DNA of 64,000 nt from Allosphingosinicella deserti (GCF_003012735.1 NZ_PXYI01000004.1:248001-312000), one strand, 5' to 3'. Counted from the stretch's first letter, positions 19,287-29,413 are shown. Notes: generated by a model from the letters alone, not told the origin. Numbers and translations: made by a program.

Positions 19287-19750
19287 ATCCTCCCCGGTAC
19301 GGGGAGGGGGACCATGCGCAGCATGGTGGAGGGGCTGGCACGATGCTGACCGGATCGGCTCCGATCATCGGCAGAGCACGCACGCTCAGGAGAGAAATGT
19401 CGTTGCCGGAGGTCTTGCTCTGGCGCGAGCTTCGCAAGCGGCCGGCCGGATTGAAGTTCAGACGGCAGCATCCTGCCGGGCCATTCGTGCTCGATTTCGT
19501 TTGTTTGAGCTCTCGCGTGGCAATCGAGATTGATGGCCAAATGCATGATGCCGCCAGTGCTCAGTTTAGGGATGAGGTCCGCGACGAATGGCTGGCGGAT
19601 CAAGGGTTCTCGACCTTGCGCATCGCTGCTCGTGACGTTTTTCCGAATTTGGAAGGGGTGCTCAAGCTCGTGACGTCTCGGTGTAGCTCGGAGCAGCCCC
19701 TCCACCACGCCGCTACGCGGCGCGGTCCCCCTCCCCGTACCGGGGAGGAT
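19287..19750 (+). mobile_element. Inverted-repeat element carrying a DUF559 nuclease gene
   Basis: The left arm at 19287-19340 (starting ATCCTCCCCGGTACGGGGAG) and the right arm at 19694-19750 (ending CCCCGTACCGGGGAGGAT) are inverted copies of one another. Each contains a constant hairpin plus a second hairpin whose sequence varies but stays paired (CCATGCGCAGCATGG on the left). The DUF559 gene starts two bases after the left arm and ends just past the right arm. Gene-less copies of the same structure occur elsewhere in this window. I infer an autonomous element with nonautonomous relatives. Transposition itself is not shown by the sequence. Confidence 0.65.
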
Positions 19751-19752
19751 AC

Positions 19753-19756
<4 letters not shown>
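19343..19756 (+). CDS. DUF559 (Vsr-like PD-(D/E)xK) nuclease-domain protein
   Basis: A 137-residue protein with the DUF559 pattern: RREMSLPEVLLWRELRKR, then LKFRRQHPAGPFVLDFVC and VAIEIDGQMHD with the metal-binding acids, then RDEWLADQGFSTLRIAARDV. The fold is that of very-short-patch repair endonucleases. GGAGGGG inside the left repeat arm serves as ribosome site, eight bases before the ATG. The last ~20 residues, including RRGPPPRTGEDT, are encoded by the right arm and are probably not part of the fold. Its TGA overlaps the ATG of the carboxylase alpha gene, so it is wired into the operon. Substrate and role are unknown. Confidence 0.8.
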
Positions 19757-21642
<1,886 letters not shown>

Positions 21643-21650
21643 TCGAAATC

Positions 21651-21738
21651 CGTCATCCCGGCGCAGGCGGGGATCTCAGGACACGAATGCACCTGTGCCT
21701 GTATCCCGCTGAGGTCCCGGCCTTCGCCGGGATGACGG
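21651..21738. repeat. Palindromic repeat of the CCCGGGATGACG type
   Basis: CGTCATCCCGGCGCAGGCGG at the left and TCCCGGCCTTCGCCGGGATG followed by ACGG at the right form a long inverted repeat. GGATCTCAG and CTGAGGTCC pair inside. This looks like a common proteobacterial extragenic palindrome and differs from the GGGGAGG family. It fills the gap between the carboxylase alpha gene and the MaoC gene, inside the operon. Confidence 0.8.
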
Positions 21739-21745
21739 GCCTGTA

Positions 21746-22195
21746 ATGGCCGGGCGCTTCTTTGATGAGTGGACCCTGGGCGACCGGCTTAGCCATCAGC
21801 CGCATCGCACCGTCACCGAGACCGACAACCTCCTGATTTCCACGCTCACCCACAACCCGCAGCCGCTGCACATCGACGCCGAATATGCGGCGACCACCGA
21901 GTTCGGCCGGATCGTCGTCAACGGCACCTTCACCTTCGCCTTGATGGTCGGCCTGTCGGTCGGCGACACCACGCTCGGCACGCTGGTCGCCAATCTCGGC
22001 TACGACAAGGTGCGGATGCCCAAGCCCGTGTTCATCGGCGACACGCTTCGCGCCGAGACCGAGGTGATCGGGCTCAAGGACAGTCGCTCGCGCCCGGACG
22101 CGGGGATCGTCACTTTCGAGCACCGCATGCTGAACCAGCGCGACGAGCTCGTCTGCGTGTGCGAGCGGACGGCGCTGCTGCGGAGGCGGGGATGA
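21746..22195 (+). CDS. MaoC-family enoyl-CoA hydratase
   Basis: A 149-residue single hot-dog domain. The hydratase motif region is THNPQPLHIDAEYAATTEFG, followed by VVNGTFTFALMVGLSVGDTT and PKPVFIGDTLRAETEV. This matches the MaoC subgroup that travels with CitE-type lyases (mesaconyl/itaconyl-CoA hydratase-like). It should add water across the double bond of an acyl-CoA. In this operon the expected substrate would be 3-methylglutaconyl-CoA, the carboxylase product, because no crotonase-type liuC is present. That assignment is inference. The start ATG follows directly after a palindromic repeat. Confidence 0.85.
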   Translation: MAGRFFDEWTLGDRLSHQPHRTVTETDNLLISTLTHNPQPLHIDAEYAATTEFGRIVVNGTFTFALMVGLSVGDTTLGTLVANLGYDKVRMPKPVFIGDTLRAETEVIGLKDSRSRPDAGIVTFEHRMLNQRDELVCVCERTALLRRRG

Positions 22196-22210
22196 GAACC
22201 CTTGTCCCCG

Positions 22211-22333
22211 ATCCTCCCCGGTACGGGGAGGGGGACCGCCGCCGCAGGCGGGGGTGGAGGGGCTGCCCTGACACCGCCGTGCCAGCCCCTCCACCAGCCT
22301 TCGGCTGGTCCCCCTCCCCGTACCGGGGAGGAT
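22211..22333. repeat. Palindromic repeat of the GGGGAGG family, no gene inside
   Basis: It starts ATCCTCCCCGGTACGGGGAG and ends with the inverse CCCCGTACCGGGGAGGAT. Internal variable hairpins are CCGCCGCCGCAGGCGG and ACCAGCCTTCGGCTGGT. The two arms are nearly the same as those flanking the DUF559 gene at 19287-19750, but only a few bases lie between them. The right end GGGGAGG serves as ribosome site for the CitE gene. Confidence 0.88.
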
Positions 22334-22337
22334 CTTT

Positions 22338-23180
22338 GTGAAGCTGCGTTCGCTCCTGTTCGTCCCGGGCGATCGGCCGGACCGGATGGAAAAGGCGCTC
22401 GGCTCGGGCGCCGACGCGCTGATCCTCGATCTCGAGGATGCGGTGGCGGCCTCGGCCAAGCCGGAGGCGCGCCGCGCGGTGTGCGCGTTCGTCGCCGCCA
22501 ATCCGGCGGCCAATCTCTGGGTGCGGATCAATCCGCTCGACACGGACGAGGCCGATCGCGATCTCGACGCCCTGGTCGCGGCGCGCCCGGACGGGATCGT
22601 CCTGCCCAAGGCGGAGGGCGGTCCTTCGGTCGACGACCTCGCCCGGCGGCTGACCCAGCGGGGCAATGCCACCGCCCGCATTCTCGCCATCGCCACCGAA
22701 ACGCCTGCGGCGATGTTCCAGCTCGGCACCTATGGCGGCGCCAAGCGGCTCGAGGGCCTGACGTGGGGTGCCGAGGATCTGCCCGCGGCGATCGGCGCGA
22801 CGACGTCGCGCGAGGAGGACAATTCCTACACGCCGCCTTATCAGCTCGCCCGCTCGCTCTGCCTGTTCGGCGCCGCGGCGGCGCGGGTGCGGCCGATCGA
22901 GACGGTCTATCCCGCCTTCCGCGATCTCGACGGCCTTGCCGCTTATGCCGCCAGCGCGCGGCGCGACGGCTTTACCGGCATGATGGCGATCCACCCGGCG
23001 CAGGTGCCGGTGATCAACGCCGCGTTCACGCCGAGCGCGGCCGAGATCGCCCATGCGCAGGCCGTGGTCGCGGCGTTCGCAGCGGCGCCGAATGCCGGCG
23101 CCCTGTCGCTCGATGGGCGGATGATCGACCGCCCGCATCTGGTTCAGGCCCAGCGCATCCTCGCCGCGGCCGCCGAATAG
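22338..23180 (+). CDS. CoA ester lyase of the CitE/HpcH-HpaI family
   Basis: A 280-residue TIM-barrel lyase starting at GTG 22338, six bases after GGGGAGG in the repeat. Signatures are SLLFVPGDRPDRMEKAL, the Mg-binding ALILDLEDAV, and VLPKAEGG for the glutamate-containing segment. Later come TWGAEDLPAAIG and MAIHPAQVPVIN. Family members split malyl-, citramalyl- or methylmalyl-CoA. The operon would need a 3-hydroxy-3-methylglutaryl-CoA lyase, whose usual DRE-TIM form is missing here. This protein may fill that step, or it may make acetyl-CoA and pyruvate from citramalyl-CoA. Last gene of the operon. Confidence 0.87.
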   Translation: MKLRSLLFVPGDRPDRMEKALGSGADALILDLEDAVAASAKPEARRAVCAFVAANPAANLWVRINPLDTDEADRDLDALVAARPDGIVLPKAEGGPSVDDLARRLTQRGNATARILAIATETPAAMFQLGTYGGAKRLEGLTWGAEDLPAAIGATTSREEDNSYTPPYQLARSLCLFGAAAARVRPIETVYPAFRDLDGLAAYAASARRDGFTGMMAIHPAQVPVINAAFTPSAAEIAHAQAVVAAFAAAPNAGALSLDGRMIDRPHLVQAQRILAAAAE

Positions 23181-23181
23181 C

Positions 23182-23883
23182 TCAGCTGCCGGAGAGCCCG
23201 TCCTTGTAGCGGGCGTCCAGGTAGCGGCCATGGGTCTCGACGCGCATCCGCTCGGCCCGGCTCGCTTCCTCGGTCAGACGGGCGATCTCCTGGGCGATCG
23301 TGGCGAGGCCCTCCTCGAACCGGCGCCGGGTCTCGACGTCGCGGTCGCGGGTGAGGGCGGGGAGTTTGCACCAGGAATCGACCAGGTTCGGCAGATGCTC
23401 GCCGATCAGCTTGCGGGCGTCCCACGCCAGGGTCGAGCGCGGATCGGCTTCAGCAAGGTGGGCGGGGAGGTCGCCGAAATTGACGAGGATCGAGTCGATC
23501 GAGCCGGAGACGCTGTCCGGAAGCGCGAGCCGCTGGTCGAGCAGCCATTCCTCGGCACGGCAGGGCAAAGCGGCGAGCTCCTCGCGGGAGAAGCTTGCAG
23601 GCTCGCGCCCGCGCCACAGGCCCGACGCCGCCATCCCCGCAACTGCGGCGGCGCCCGCCGCGAGCGCCGCCATCGTCACCGGGGCGACCGTCATCGCATA
23701 GCCGAACGCCCCGATTGCCGAGGCGCTGCCGAGCGCGCCGGCTTTCCGGACCTTGAGCCACGCCGCCTGCTTGCGCCGCTCCTGGCGCCGTTTCTCCGCC
23801 TCGCGGACGGCCTTGGACTTGAGGTGGCGGCGCAGGAAATCGCCGGCAGCGCCGACGACGTCCCCGAGAACGTGCTTGATCAC
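23182..23883 (-). CDS. TelA-linked membrane protein, short paralogue
   Basis: A 233-residue protein, third gene of the telA operon, overlapping the gene upstream by four bases (ATGA). A very basic N-terminal region (KAVREAEKRRQERRKQAAW) precedes two weak hydrophobic stretches at about residues 50-90. The C-terminal half contains LIGEHLPNLVDSWCKLPAL and ends MRVETHGRYLDARYKDG. This matches the C-terminus of the neighbouring 245-residue protein, so the two are related. The location suggests the XpaC-like partners that accompany TelA in many bacteria; that name is tentative. No enzymatic motif is visible. Confidence 0.65.
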   Translation of the reverse strand: MIKHVLGDVVGAAGDFLRRHLKSKAVREAEKRRQERRKQAAWLKVRKAGALGSASAIGAFGYAMTVAPVTMAALAAGAAAVAGMAASGLWRGREPASFSREELAALPCRAEEWLLDQRLALPDSVSGSIDSILVNFGDLPAHLAEADPRSTLAWDARKLIGEHLPNLVDSWCKLPALTRDRDVETRRRFEEGLATIAQEIARLTEEASRAERMRVETHGRYLDARYKDGLSGS

Positions 23884-24617
23884 GGGTTGGAGAGGCCGCT
23901 CGGATCCTTGTAGCGGCTCTCGATGAAACGGCCCTGGGTCTCGAACTTCTGGCGCTCGCTCTCGGCGAGCTTGGCGGCAATCTCGTCGAGCGTGCCGCGC
24001 GCGGCATCGAGGCTCGACACCAGCCGCTCGTCAACCGTCAGCCCTTCGCCGTCGCGCTCCTGCCGGTACTGGGCGGGCACGCGCTCGTACCGTTCGAGCA
24101 GATCGGGGAGGTGCTTGCCCATCAGCCGGCGGGCGTCTTGCGCCAGCGGATCCAAGGCGTCGATTTCCGCCAGCCGGGATTCCAGCAGGGGCAGGGTCGC
24201 GCTGATCTCGTCGACCCGCCGCGCCGCCGGCGGCGGCAAGGCCGCACGCTCGCGGACCAGCAGGCTGTCGAGCTGGCGAACCACGGCCTTGGTCGGAAGC
24301 TGCTCCGAATAGGCGACCCGCTTCGGCTCGCTCGGCCAGAAGGAGAAGAGCAGGAGGATGACGAGGGTCAGAAAGGCGACGACGAACAGGCCGTTGATCC
24401 CGATCGGCCCGACGATCAGCCCGAAGGCGATGGTCGCGACGATCAGCGCGACGATCGCTGCGCCCATGCCGGCGAGGCGCTTGCCGAGCGAGCGCGCCGC
24501 CCGCTGAACGTGCCGGCGCCGCGCGACCGCGGCTTCGCGGCTGGTCCCGTCATAGCGCGCGACCACCTCGTCGAACCGGGCGATGGCTTCGTCGACGCTG
24601 CGCGGGGGACCGGCCAT
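23880..24617 (-). CDS. TelA-linked membrane protein (XpaC-like)
   Basis: A 245-residue protein with two clear transmembrane helices at about residues 50-95 (AAIVALIVATIAFGLIVGPI and GLFVVAFLTLVILLLFSFWP). A cytoplasmic coiled C-terminal half follows, containing LMGKHLPDLLERYERVPAQY and ending QKFETQGRFIESRYKD. It begins directly at the telA stop, with no spacing, and overlaps the next gene by four bases. The same C-terminal pattern recurs in the downstream paralogue. XpaC-type proteins are the usual companions of TelA, but their biochemical role is unclear. Confidence 0.68.
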   Translation of the reverse strand: MAGPPRSVDEAIARFDEVVARYDGTSREAAVARRRHVQRAARSLGKRLAGMGAAIVALIVATIAFGLIVGPIGINGLFVVAFLTLVILLLFSFWPSEPKRVAYSEQLPTKAVVRQLDSLLVRERAALPPPAARRVDEISATLPLLESRLAEIDALDPLAQDARRLMGKHLPDLLERYERVPAQYRQERDGEGLTVDERLVSSLDAARGTLDEIAAKLAESERQKFETQGRFIESRYKDPSGLSNP

Positions 24618-25808
24618 TTAGCTGACCGGCGCGAGCAACGACGTGCTGCTGCCGCCCGCGATGCGGTTCTGCTCGACGCCCTCGGCGCGGGCGATGTAGC
24701 CGCGGCTCTTCTCGACTTCGGTCGAGAGCGTGTTGACGGTCTGCTTCATGCTCGACAGCGCCTGCAGCTTGAACTGATCGATGCTGTCCATCGTGTCGTA
24801 GATGTTCTGGAAGGCGCGCTGCAGCGTCTCCAGCGGGATCGTCGCCGATGCCGCCTGCTGGTGGATCTGCGCGGTCTGGTTGCGCAGCATCGTGCCGGTC
24901 GAATCGATCACGTTCGCCGTGGTCGTGTTGAGCGCGGTGATCTGGTCGAGCACCAGTTTCTGGTTCGTCAGCGCCTGCGCGACCGTCACCGCCGTGCGCA
25001 GCGCGGAGACGGTGGTCGTCGAGGCGCGGTCGACGCCCTTGATCAGCTCGACATTGTTCTTCTTGACGAGATCGAGGGCGAGATAGCCCTGCACCGTGAC
25101 TGCCATCTGGGTGAGCAGATCGGTGGTGCGCTGACGGGTGTAGAAGAGCGCGGTTTCGCGGAGCGCCTTGGCCTTGGCCGGCTCGGTCGCGTCGAGCTCA
25201 TTGGCCTTCTCCTCCAGCTTGGCGTCCAGCAGCTTGGAGATGTGGATCATCTGCTCGAGCTGACCCATCGTCTTCCACAGCGACGCACGCTCGGTGTCGA
25301 TCGCGGCATTGTCCATCAGCAGCTCGTCCTTGCCCGAGGCGAGGCTCGAAAGGACGGACGAGATGTGACTCTGCGCGCTCTTGTAGCTGTCGAAATAGTT
25401 GCGCATCTTGCTGCCGAACGGGATGATCCCGAACAATTTCTTCGGCGCGAGCAGATTGCCCTGCTTGCCGGGATCGAGATCCTCGACGGTACGGCGAAGC
25501 TCGCTCAAGTTTGCGCCGATGCCGTTGTCGGCGTCGATCGCCTTGACCGGCCGATCGAGGAAGCGGTTGGAGGCGCCGGCCGCATCGGCGATCTGCTTGC
25601 GGCCCATGTTGGTAAGCTCGTCGACCTTGCGGCCGAATTCCGGGCTGTTGGCGTCGGCGGCGACGAGATCGGCGACGAACTTGTCGGCGACCGTCTCCAG
25701 CTTGGATTTGACCCCGTCCTCGATCGGCACCAGGCCGGCTGCCTGCTCAGGCTCGACCGTGGTCAGCGCTTCGGGCGCTTCCAGCTTGAGCTTGGTTTCC
25801 GTGGCCAT
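24618..25808 (-). CDS. telA: TelA family toxic-anion resistance protein
   Basis: A 396-residue, mostly helical, soluble protein. Family landmarks are LFGIIPFGSKMRNYFDSYKS, ASLWKTMGQLEQMIHISKLL and a C-terminal TIPLETLQRAFQNIYDTMDS. TelA proteins were first linked to tellurite resistance and later to cell-envelope stress. The molecular activity is unknown. It is the first gene of a compact three-gene operon with two related membrane proteins, which could tether it to the membrane. About 100 bp separate it from the hybrid kinase downstream of another unit. Confidence 0.9.
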   Translation of the reverse strand: MATETKLKLEAPEALTTVEPEQAAGLVPIEDGVKSKLETVADKFVADLVAADANSPEFGRKVDELTNMGRKQIADAAGASNRFLDRPVKAIDADNGIGANLSELRRTVEDLDPGKQGNLLAPKKLFGIIPFGSKMRNYFDSYKSAQSHISSVLSSLASGKDELLMDNAAIDTERASLWKTMGQLEQMIHISKLLDAKLEEKANELDATEPAKAKALRETALFYTRQRTTDLLTQMAVTVQGYLALDLVKKNNVELIKGVDRASTTTVSALRTAVTVAQALTNQKLVLDQITALNTTTANVIDSTGTMLRNQTAQIHQQAASATIPLETLQRAFQNIYDTMDSIDQFKLQALSSMKQTVNTLSTEVEKSRGYIARAEGVEQNRIAGGSSTSLLAPVS

Positions 25809-25911
25809 CGTCGCTCCCTCGCAATTGATCTCCGGCTAAATGGGGCAGGGCCAAGGGTCAGTGCAAGGGGAAAAGTGCCATATTTCACTAACACACCTGG
25901 CCGACTTCGGG

Positions 25912-27624
25912 TCAGGATCGTCGCAGCGGGACGATGTCTCCGCTCGTCCGATGCGCCGACAGCACCGCTGCGATCCGCGCCGCGACGTCGGCAATCCGGT
26001 AAGGTTTCTTCAGCAGCCGGTCCTCGCTGAGCTCGTCGCCGAACGTCTGGATGTCAGCATAGCCGCTGGCGAACAGGACCGGCAGATCGGGCCGGATCTC
26101 GCTGGCGCGCGCGGCGAGCTCGACACCGTTCATCCCGGGCATGGCGACGTCGGTGAGCAGCAGCGAGAAATTCTGCTGTTCGAGCCGCTTCAGCGCCGCT
26201 TCGCCGCTCGGTTCGGCGATGACGTCGTAGCCGAGCTCCTCCACCATCGCGGCGGCGACGAGCCGGACGTCGTCGTCGTCGTCGACGACGAGGACGCGGG
26301 TGCGCGGCGCGGGGCGGATCTCGATCTGGCGCGGCGCCTCGCTCTGGCTCTCCAGCCGGGTGCGCGGAAGATAGATGGTGACCTTGGTGCCTTCGCCCTC
26401 GCGGCTTTCGATCCGGGCGGTGCCGCCGGATTGCTTGGCGAAGCCGTAGAGCTGGGCGAGGCCGAGCCCGGTGCCCTTGCCCTGTTCCTTGGTCGTGAAG
26501 AAGGGCTCGAACGCCCGGGCGAGCACGGCCGGGCTCATCCCGCTGCCGGTGTCGGCGACCGCGATCGTGACATATTCGCCCGGCGAGAGCTCGGTTTCGA
26601 GCGGCGTCGGCACATGTTCGAGGTTCGCAGTCGAGATCGTCAGCCTGCCCCCGGAGGGCATCGCGTCGCGGGCGTTGATCGCGAGGTTGAGGATCATCAC
26701 CTCAAGCTGGGTCGGATCGGCGAGCGCCTGCCAGAGATTGGGATCGAGGCGGGTCTCGACCCGGACGTGCGGGCCGATCGAGCGGGCGAGAAGATCGCCC
26801 ATGCCCGAGACGATCTCGTTGGGCTGCACCGGGGTGGGCGAGAGGCGCTGCCGCCGCGAGAAGGCGAGCAGCTGGCCGGTGAGGCGGGCGCCGCGCTCGC
26901 CCGCTTCGAGCGCATTGCCGGCGAGCCGCCGCAAGCGCTCGTCGTCGGTGCGGCGCAGCAGCAGATCGAGCGAGCCGACGATCGCGGTCAGCAGATTGTT
27001 GAAATCGTGAGCGATGCCGCCGGTCAGCTGCCCAACCGCTTCCATCTTCTGGGCCTGGAGGAGCCGGCTCTCGGCCTTTTCGCGCTCGGCGATCTCCGCG
27101 GTCAGCCGGTCGTTCGCGGCAGCGAGATCGCGGGTTCGCTCCCTCACCTTGGCCTCGAGCGAGCCGGCAAGCTCGCGCAATTGCGCCTGGGCGGCCTCGA
27201 GGTCGGCGAGATGGCGGGCGGCGAGGCGCTGGCGGCGACGGCCGCGCAAGGCGGCCCGCGCGGCACTGATCAGCGAGGCCGGATGAAGCGGGCGTTCGAG
27301 GATGGTGACGTTGACGAGTTCCTCGATCGCGCGCGAGCCCTGGCGGGTCTCGCCGCGCCGGGTGAGCAGCACGAACGGAAAGTCCGACCAGGGCGGCTGC
27401 CGCTCGATCGCGTCGCGCAGCCTTGTCGGATCGATCCGCGACAGGGCATCGTCGGTGATGATCGCGCCGGCGCCGTTGCCGCTGGTGAGCGCCTCGAGCA
27501 GGGCCTCGCCGTCATTGTCGCCCTGCCAGGCGAGCCCGGCGCTGCCGAGCAGGTCGCCGACCACCTTGGCATCGCGCCCCGACGGGGCGATCACCAGGAA
27601 GACATCGTCAGCCGCGCCGGTCAC
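25912..27624 (-). CDS. Hybrid histidine kinase paired with KaiC-like protein
   Basis: A 570-residue soluble protein. Residues ~8-125 look like a receiver fold lacking the usual acidic pair (VFLVIAPSGRDAKVVGDLLG), so likely a pseudoreceiver. A coiled coil follows, then the dimerisation/phosphoacceptor region with H206 in GGIAHDFNNLLT. The ATPase domain has LNLAINARDAMP, VADTGSGMS and GKGTGLGLA. The C-terminal receiver at ~450-560 has VLVVDDDDDVR, LLLTDVAMPGMNG and LLKKPYR. Its first 17 bases overlap the end of the KaiC gene, so the two are translated together. There is no transmembrane segment; input probably comes from the KaiC partner. Confidence 0.9.
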   Translation of the reverse strand: MTGAADDVFLVIAPSGRDAKVVGDLLGSAGLAWQGDNDGEALLEALTSGNGAGAIITDDALSRIDPTRLRDAIERQPPWSDFPFVLLTRRGETRQGSRAIEELVNVTILERPLHPASLISAARAALRGRRRQRLAARHLADLEAAQAQLRELAGSLEAKVRERTRDLAAANDRLTAEIAEREKAESRLLQAQKMEAVGQLTGGIAHDFNNLLTAIVGSLDLLLRRTDDERLRRLAGNALEAGERGARLTGQLLAFSRRQRLSPTPVQPNEIVSGMGDLLARSIGPHVRVETRLDPNLWQALADPTQLEVMILNLAINARDAMPSGGRLTISTANLEHVPTPLETELSPGEYVTIAVADTGSGMSPAVLARAFEPFFTTKEQGKGTGLGLAQLYGFAKQSGGTARIESREGEGTKVTIYLPRTRLESQSEAPRQIEIRPAPRTRVLVVDDDDDVRLVAAAMVEELGYDVIAEPSGEAALKRLEQQNFSLLLTDVAMPGMNGVELAARASEIRPDLPVLFASGYADIQTFGDELSEDRLLKKPYRIADVAARIAAVLSAHRTSGDIVPLRRS

Positions 27625-29119
27625 TGCGCTCTTCGATCAGTTGGGCCTCGCCCTCCAGCACTGGAACGCCGGTGAGCACGCCGCGGAAGCCGTCCAGCGT
27701 ATCGCCGACCTGAAGGCCGCCGGCGTCGATCATCAGCTCGCGGATGGTCGATTCATGCGCACCGGTGCGCTTCTTGAGCATCGACAAAGCGCGGCGAATC
27801 CTTCCCTGCGCCTCGAAGAAGCGAAGCAGGATCACCGCGTCGGAGAGATAGGTGAGATCGACCGGCGACTGCATCTGCCCGACCATCCCGCTCTGCGCGA
27901 GAATCAGGAAGGTGAGCACGTTTTGCTGGTTCAAATAGGTGACGATCTCATGCATCTGGAGGAGCATGTATTTCTCGTCGGCCATCGCATGCTGGTAGCC
28001 GGTGAGGGAGTCCAGCACGACGATGCTCGTCCCCGATCCCACCTGTTCGCGCAACAGCGAGGTGAGCTCGCCCGGCGAGAGCTCCGCAGGATCGACCTGG
28101 CGGAAGGTGAACAGGCCGCTTTCGAGATGCGCGCCAAGATCCATTCCGAGCCCCGAGGCACGGCGCATGAACACCCGCTCGGTCTCGTCGAAGCTGACCA
28201 CCAGCACCTTTTCGCCGCGCTCCAGACCGGCGAACACATATTGCAGCGTCAGGGTCGACTTGCCCGATCCGGAGGGACCAATGATCAGATTGGCGGTGCC
28301 GTAATCGAGTCCGCCGCCGACCAGCGCGTCGAGCTCCGCGATGCCGCTTTTCGCCTGTGCGTCTAGGTGGCCGCTGTCGGGGTGGGATGCGGCGACCAGA
28401 CGCGGGAAGATCCGCATGCCCCCGGTCTGGATCGTGATGTCGTGATAGCCGCCCCGGAAGCCGCGACCGCGCATCTTCCAGATCCGCAGCCGGCGTCGCT
28501 CCGAGCCATAGCCGGCGGCGGTCTGATCCAGCCTCAGCACGCCGTGGGCGAGGCTGTGCAGGCTGAGATCGTCGGCGGTCTGGGTGAGATCGTCGAGGAA
28601 CAGGACGGTGCATTTGCGCTGGGCGAAATAATGTTTGAGCGCGAGCACCTGACGGCGAAAGCGCAGCGGTCCCTGCGCCAGCAGCCGGATTTCGGACAGG
28701 CTGTCGAACACGACCCGCGCCGGCGCGACCCGCTGTACTTCCTCCATGACCATGCCGACGGTTTCGCCGAGCTCCAGATCGGAGGCGTAGACGATCGACT
28801 GCTCGCGCTCGGAATCGAGGCTGAGCTCGGGCGGCACCAGTTCGAAGATCTCGATCCCCTCGAGATCCCATTGATGGGTGCGGGCGACGTGGTGAAGCTC
28901 GTCGCGGCTTTCGGACAGGGTGATGTAGAGGCAGCGCTCGTTCTTGCGTTTGCCTTCGAGCAGGAATTGCAGGCCGAGCGTCGTCTTGCCGGCGCCCGGC
29001 TCGCCCTCGACGAGGTGGACCCGGTTGGCTGCGAATCCGCCCGCCAGGATATAATCGAGTTCAGGCAATCCGGACGTGACCGGTCCGCCTTCGTCGACCA
29101 ATTCTTCTTCTCCGCTCAT
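27608..29119 (-). CDS. KaiC-like double-domain ATPase
   Basis: A 503-residue RecA-fold protein with two tandem KaiC domains. The first has Walker A GEPGAGKTTLGLQ and TLSESRDELHH. The second has Walker A GPSGSGKSTLTLQYVFAG and SFDETERVFM with the glutamates expected near the catalytic site. The Walker B-like strands are ARVVFDSLSEIR and TSIVVLDSLTGYQ. The length matches KaiC. No kaiA or kaiB is seen nearby, so this is a clock-independent KaiC homologue, likely an ATP-driven hexamer. A good ribosome site (GGGGAG) lies upstream. The overlap with the hybrid kinase indicates one signalling unit. Confidence 0.9.
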   Translation of the reverse strand: MSGEEELVDEGGPVTSGLPELDYILAGGFAANRVHLVEGEPGAGKTTLGLQFLLEGKRKNERCLYITLSESRDELHHVARTHQWDLEGIEIFELVPPELSLDSEREQSIVYASDLELGETVGMVMEEVQRVAPARVVFDSLSEIRLLAQGPLRFRRQVLALKHYFAQRKCTVLFLDDLTQTADDLSLHSLAHGVLRLDQTAAGYGSERRRLRIWKMRGRGFRGGYHDITIQTGGMRIFPRLVAASHPDSGHLDAQAKSGIAELDALVGGGLDYGTANLIIGPSGSGKSTLTLQYVFAGLERGEKVLVVSFDETERVFMRRASGLGMDLGAHLESGLFTFRQVDPAELSPGELTSLLREQVGSGTSIVVLDSLTGYQHAMADEKYMLLQMHEIVTYLNQQNVLTFLILAQSGMVGQMQSPVDLTYLSDAVILLRFFEAQGRIRRALSMLKKRTGAHESTIRELMIDAGGLQVGDTLDGFRGVLTGVPVLEGEAQLIEERSDRRG

Positions 29120-29218
29120 TCTTGCTCCCCGCAGCCCGCCCGCGACGCGCCCCGGGACAGCGGCGCGACTAACATATGTCGCCGAGACGAAACAGATCGT
29201 AGGTTGTGAGGTTCCCAG

Positions 29219-29413
29219 TCACGCTCGAACCTCGAGCCGTTCGAGCACGTCATCACGCACCTTGCCGGTAAGTCCCGGGACTTCATCGAGCTGGCGCAAC
29301 TCGGTAAAGCCCCCGCGCTCCTCGCGATAGCGAACGATTTCGTGGCCGTGACCTTGCAGGCCTTCCAGCGCATCGAGTTCTTCCTTGGTCGCCTTGTTGA
29401 TGTCGAGGGTCAT
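29219..29413 (-). CDS. Small helix-hairpin-helix DNA-binding protein in the NHEJ operon
   Basis: A 64-residue protein, one ComEA-like helix-hairpin-helix unit. The first hairpin is INKATKEELDALEGLQGHGH and the second runs through GFTELRQLDEVPGLTGKVRD. Such units bind DNA backbone without sequence preference. It starts three bases after the ligD stop and is surely cotranscribed with ku and ligD. A role in holding broken ends for the ligase is a reasonable inference. No signal peptide, unlike ComEA itself. Confidence 0.75.
   Translation of the reverse strand: MTLDINKATKEELDALEGLQGHGHEIVRYREERGGFTELRQLDEVPGLTGKVRDDVLERLEVRA

Noticed and set aside
24111-26030. 639-codon open frame on the plus strand
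   Set aside because: It is antisense to telA and its neighbour, which have family motifs, membrane helices and tight gene junctions.
27608-29119. Circadian kaiABC clock
   Set aside because: Only a KaiC homologue is present. No kaiA or kaiB was seen, and the partner gene is a hybrid kinase.
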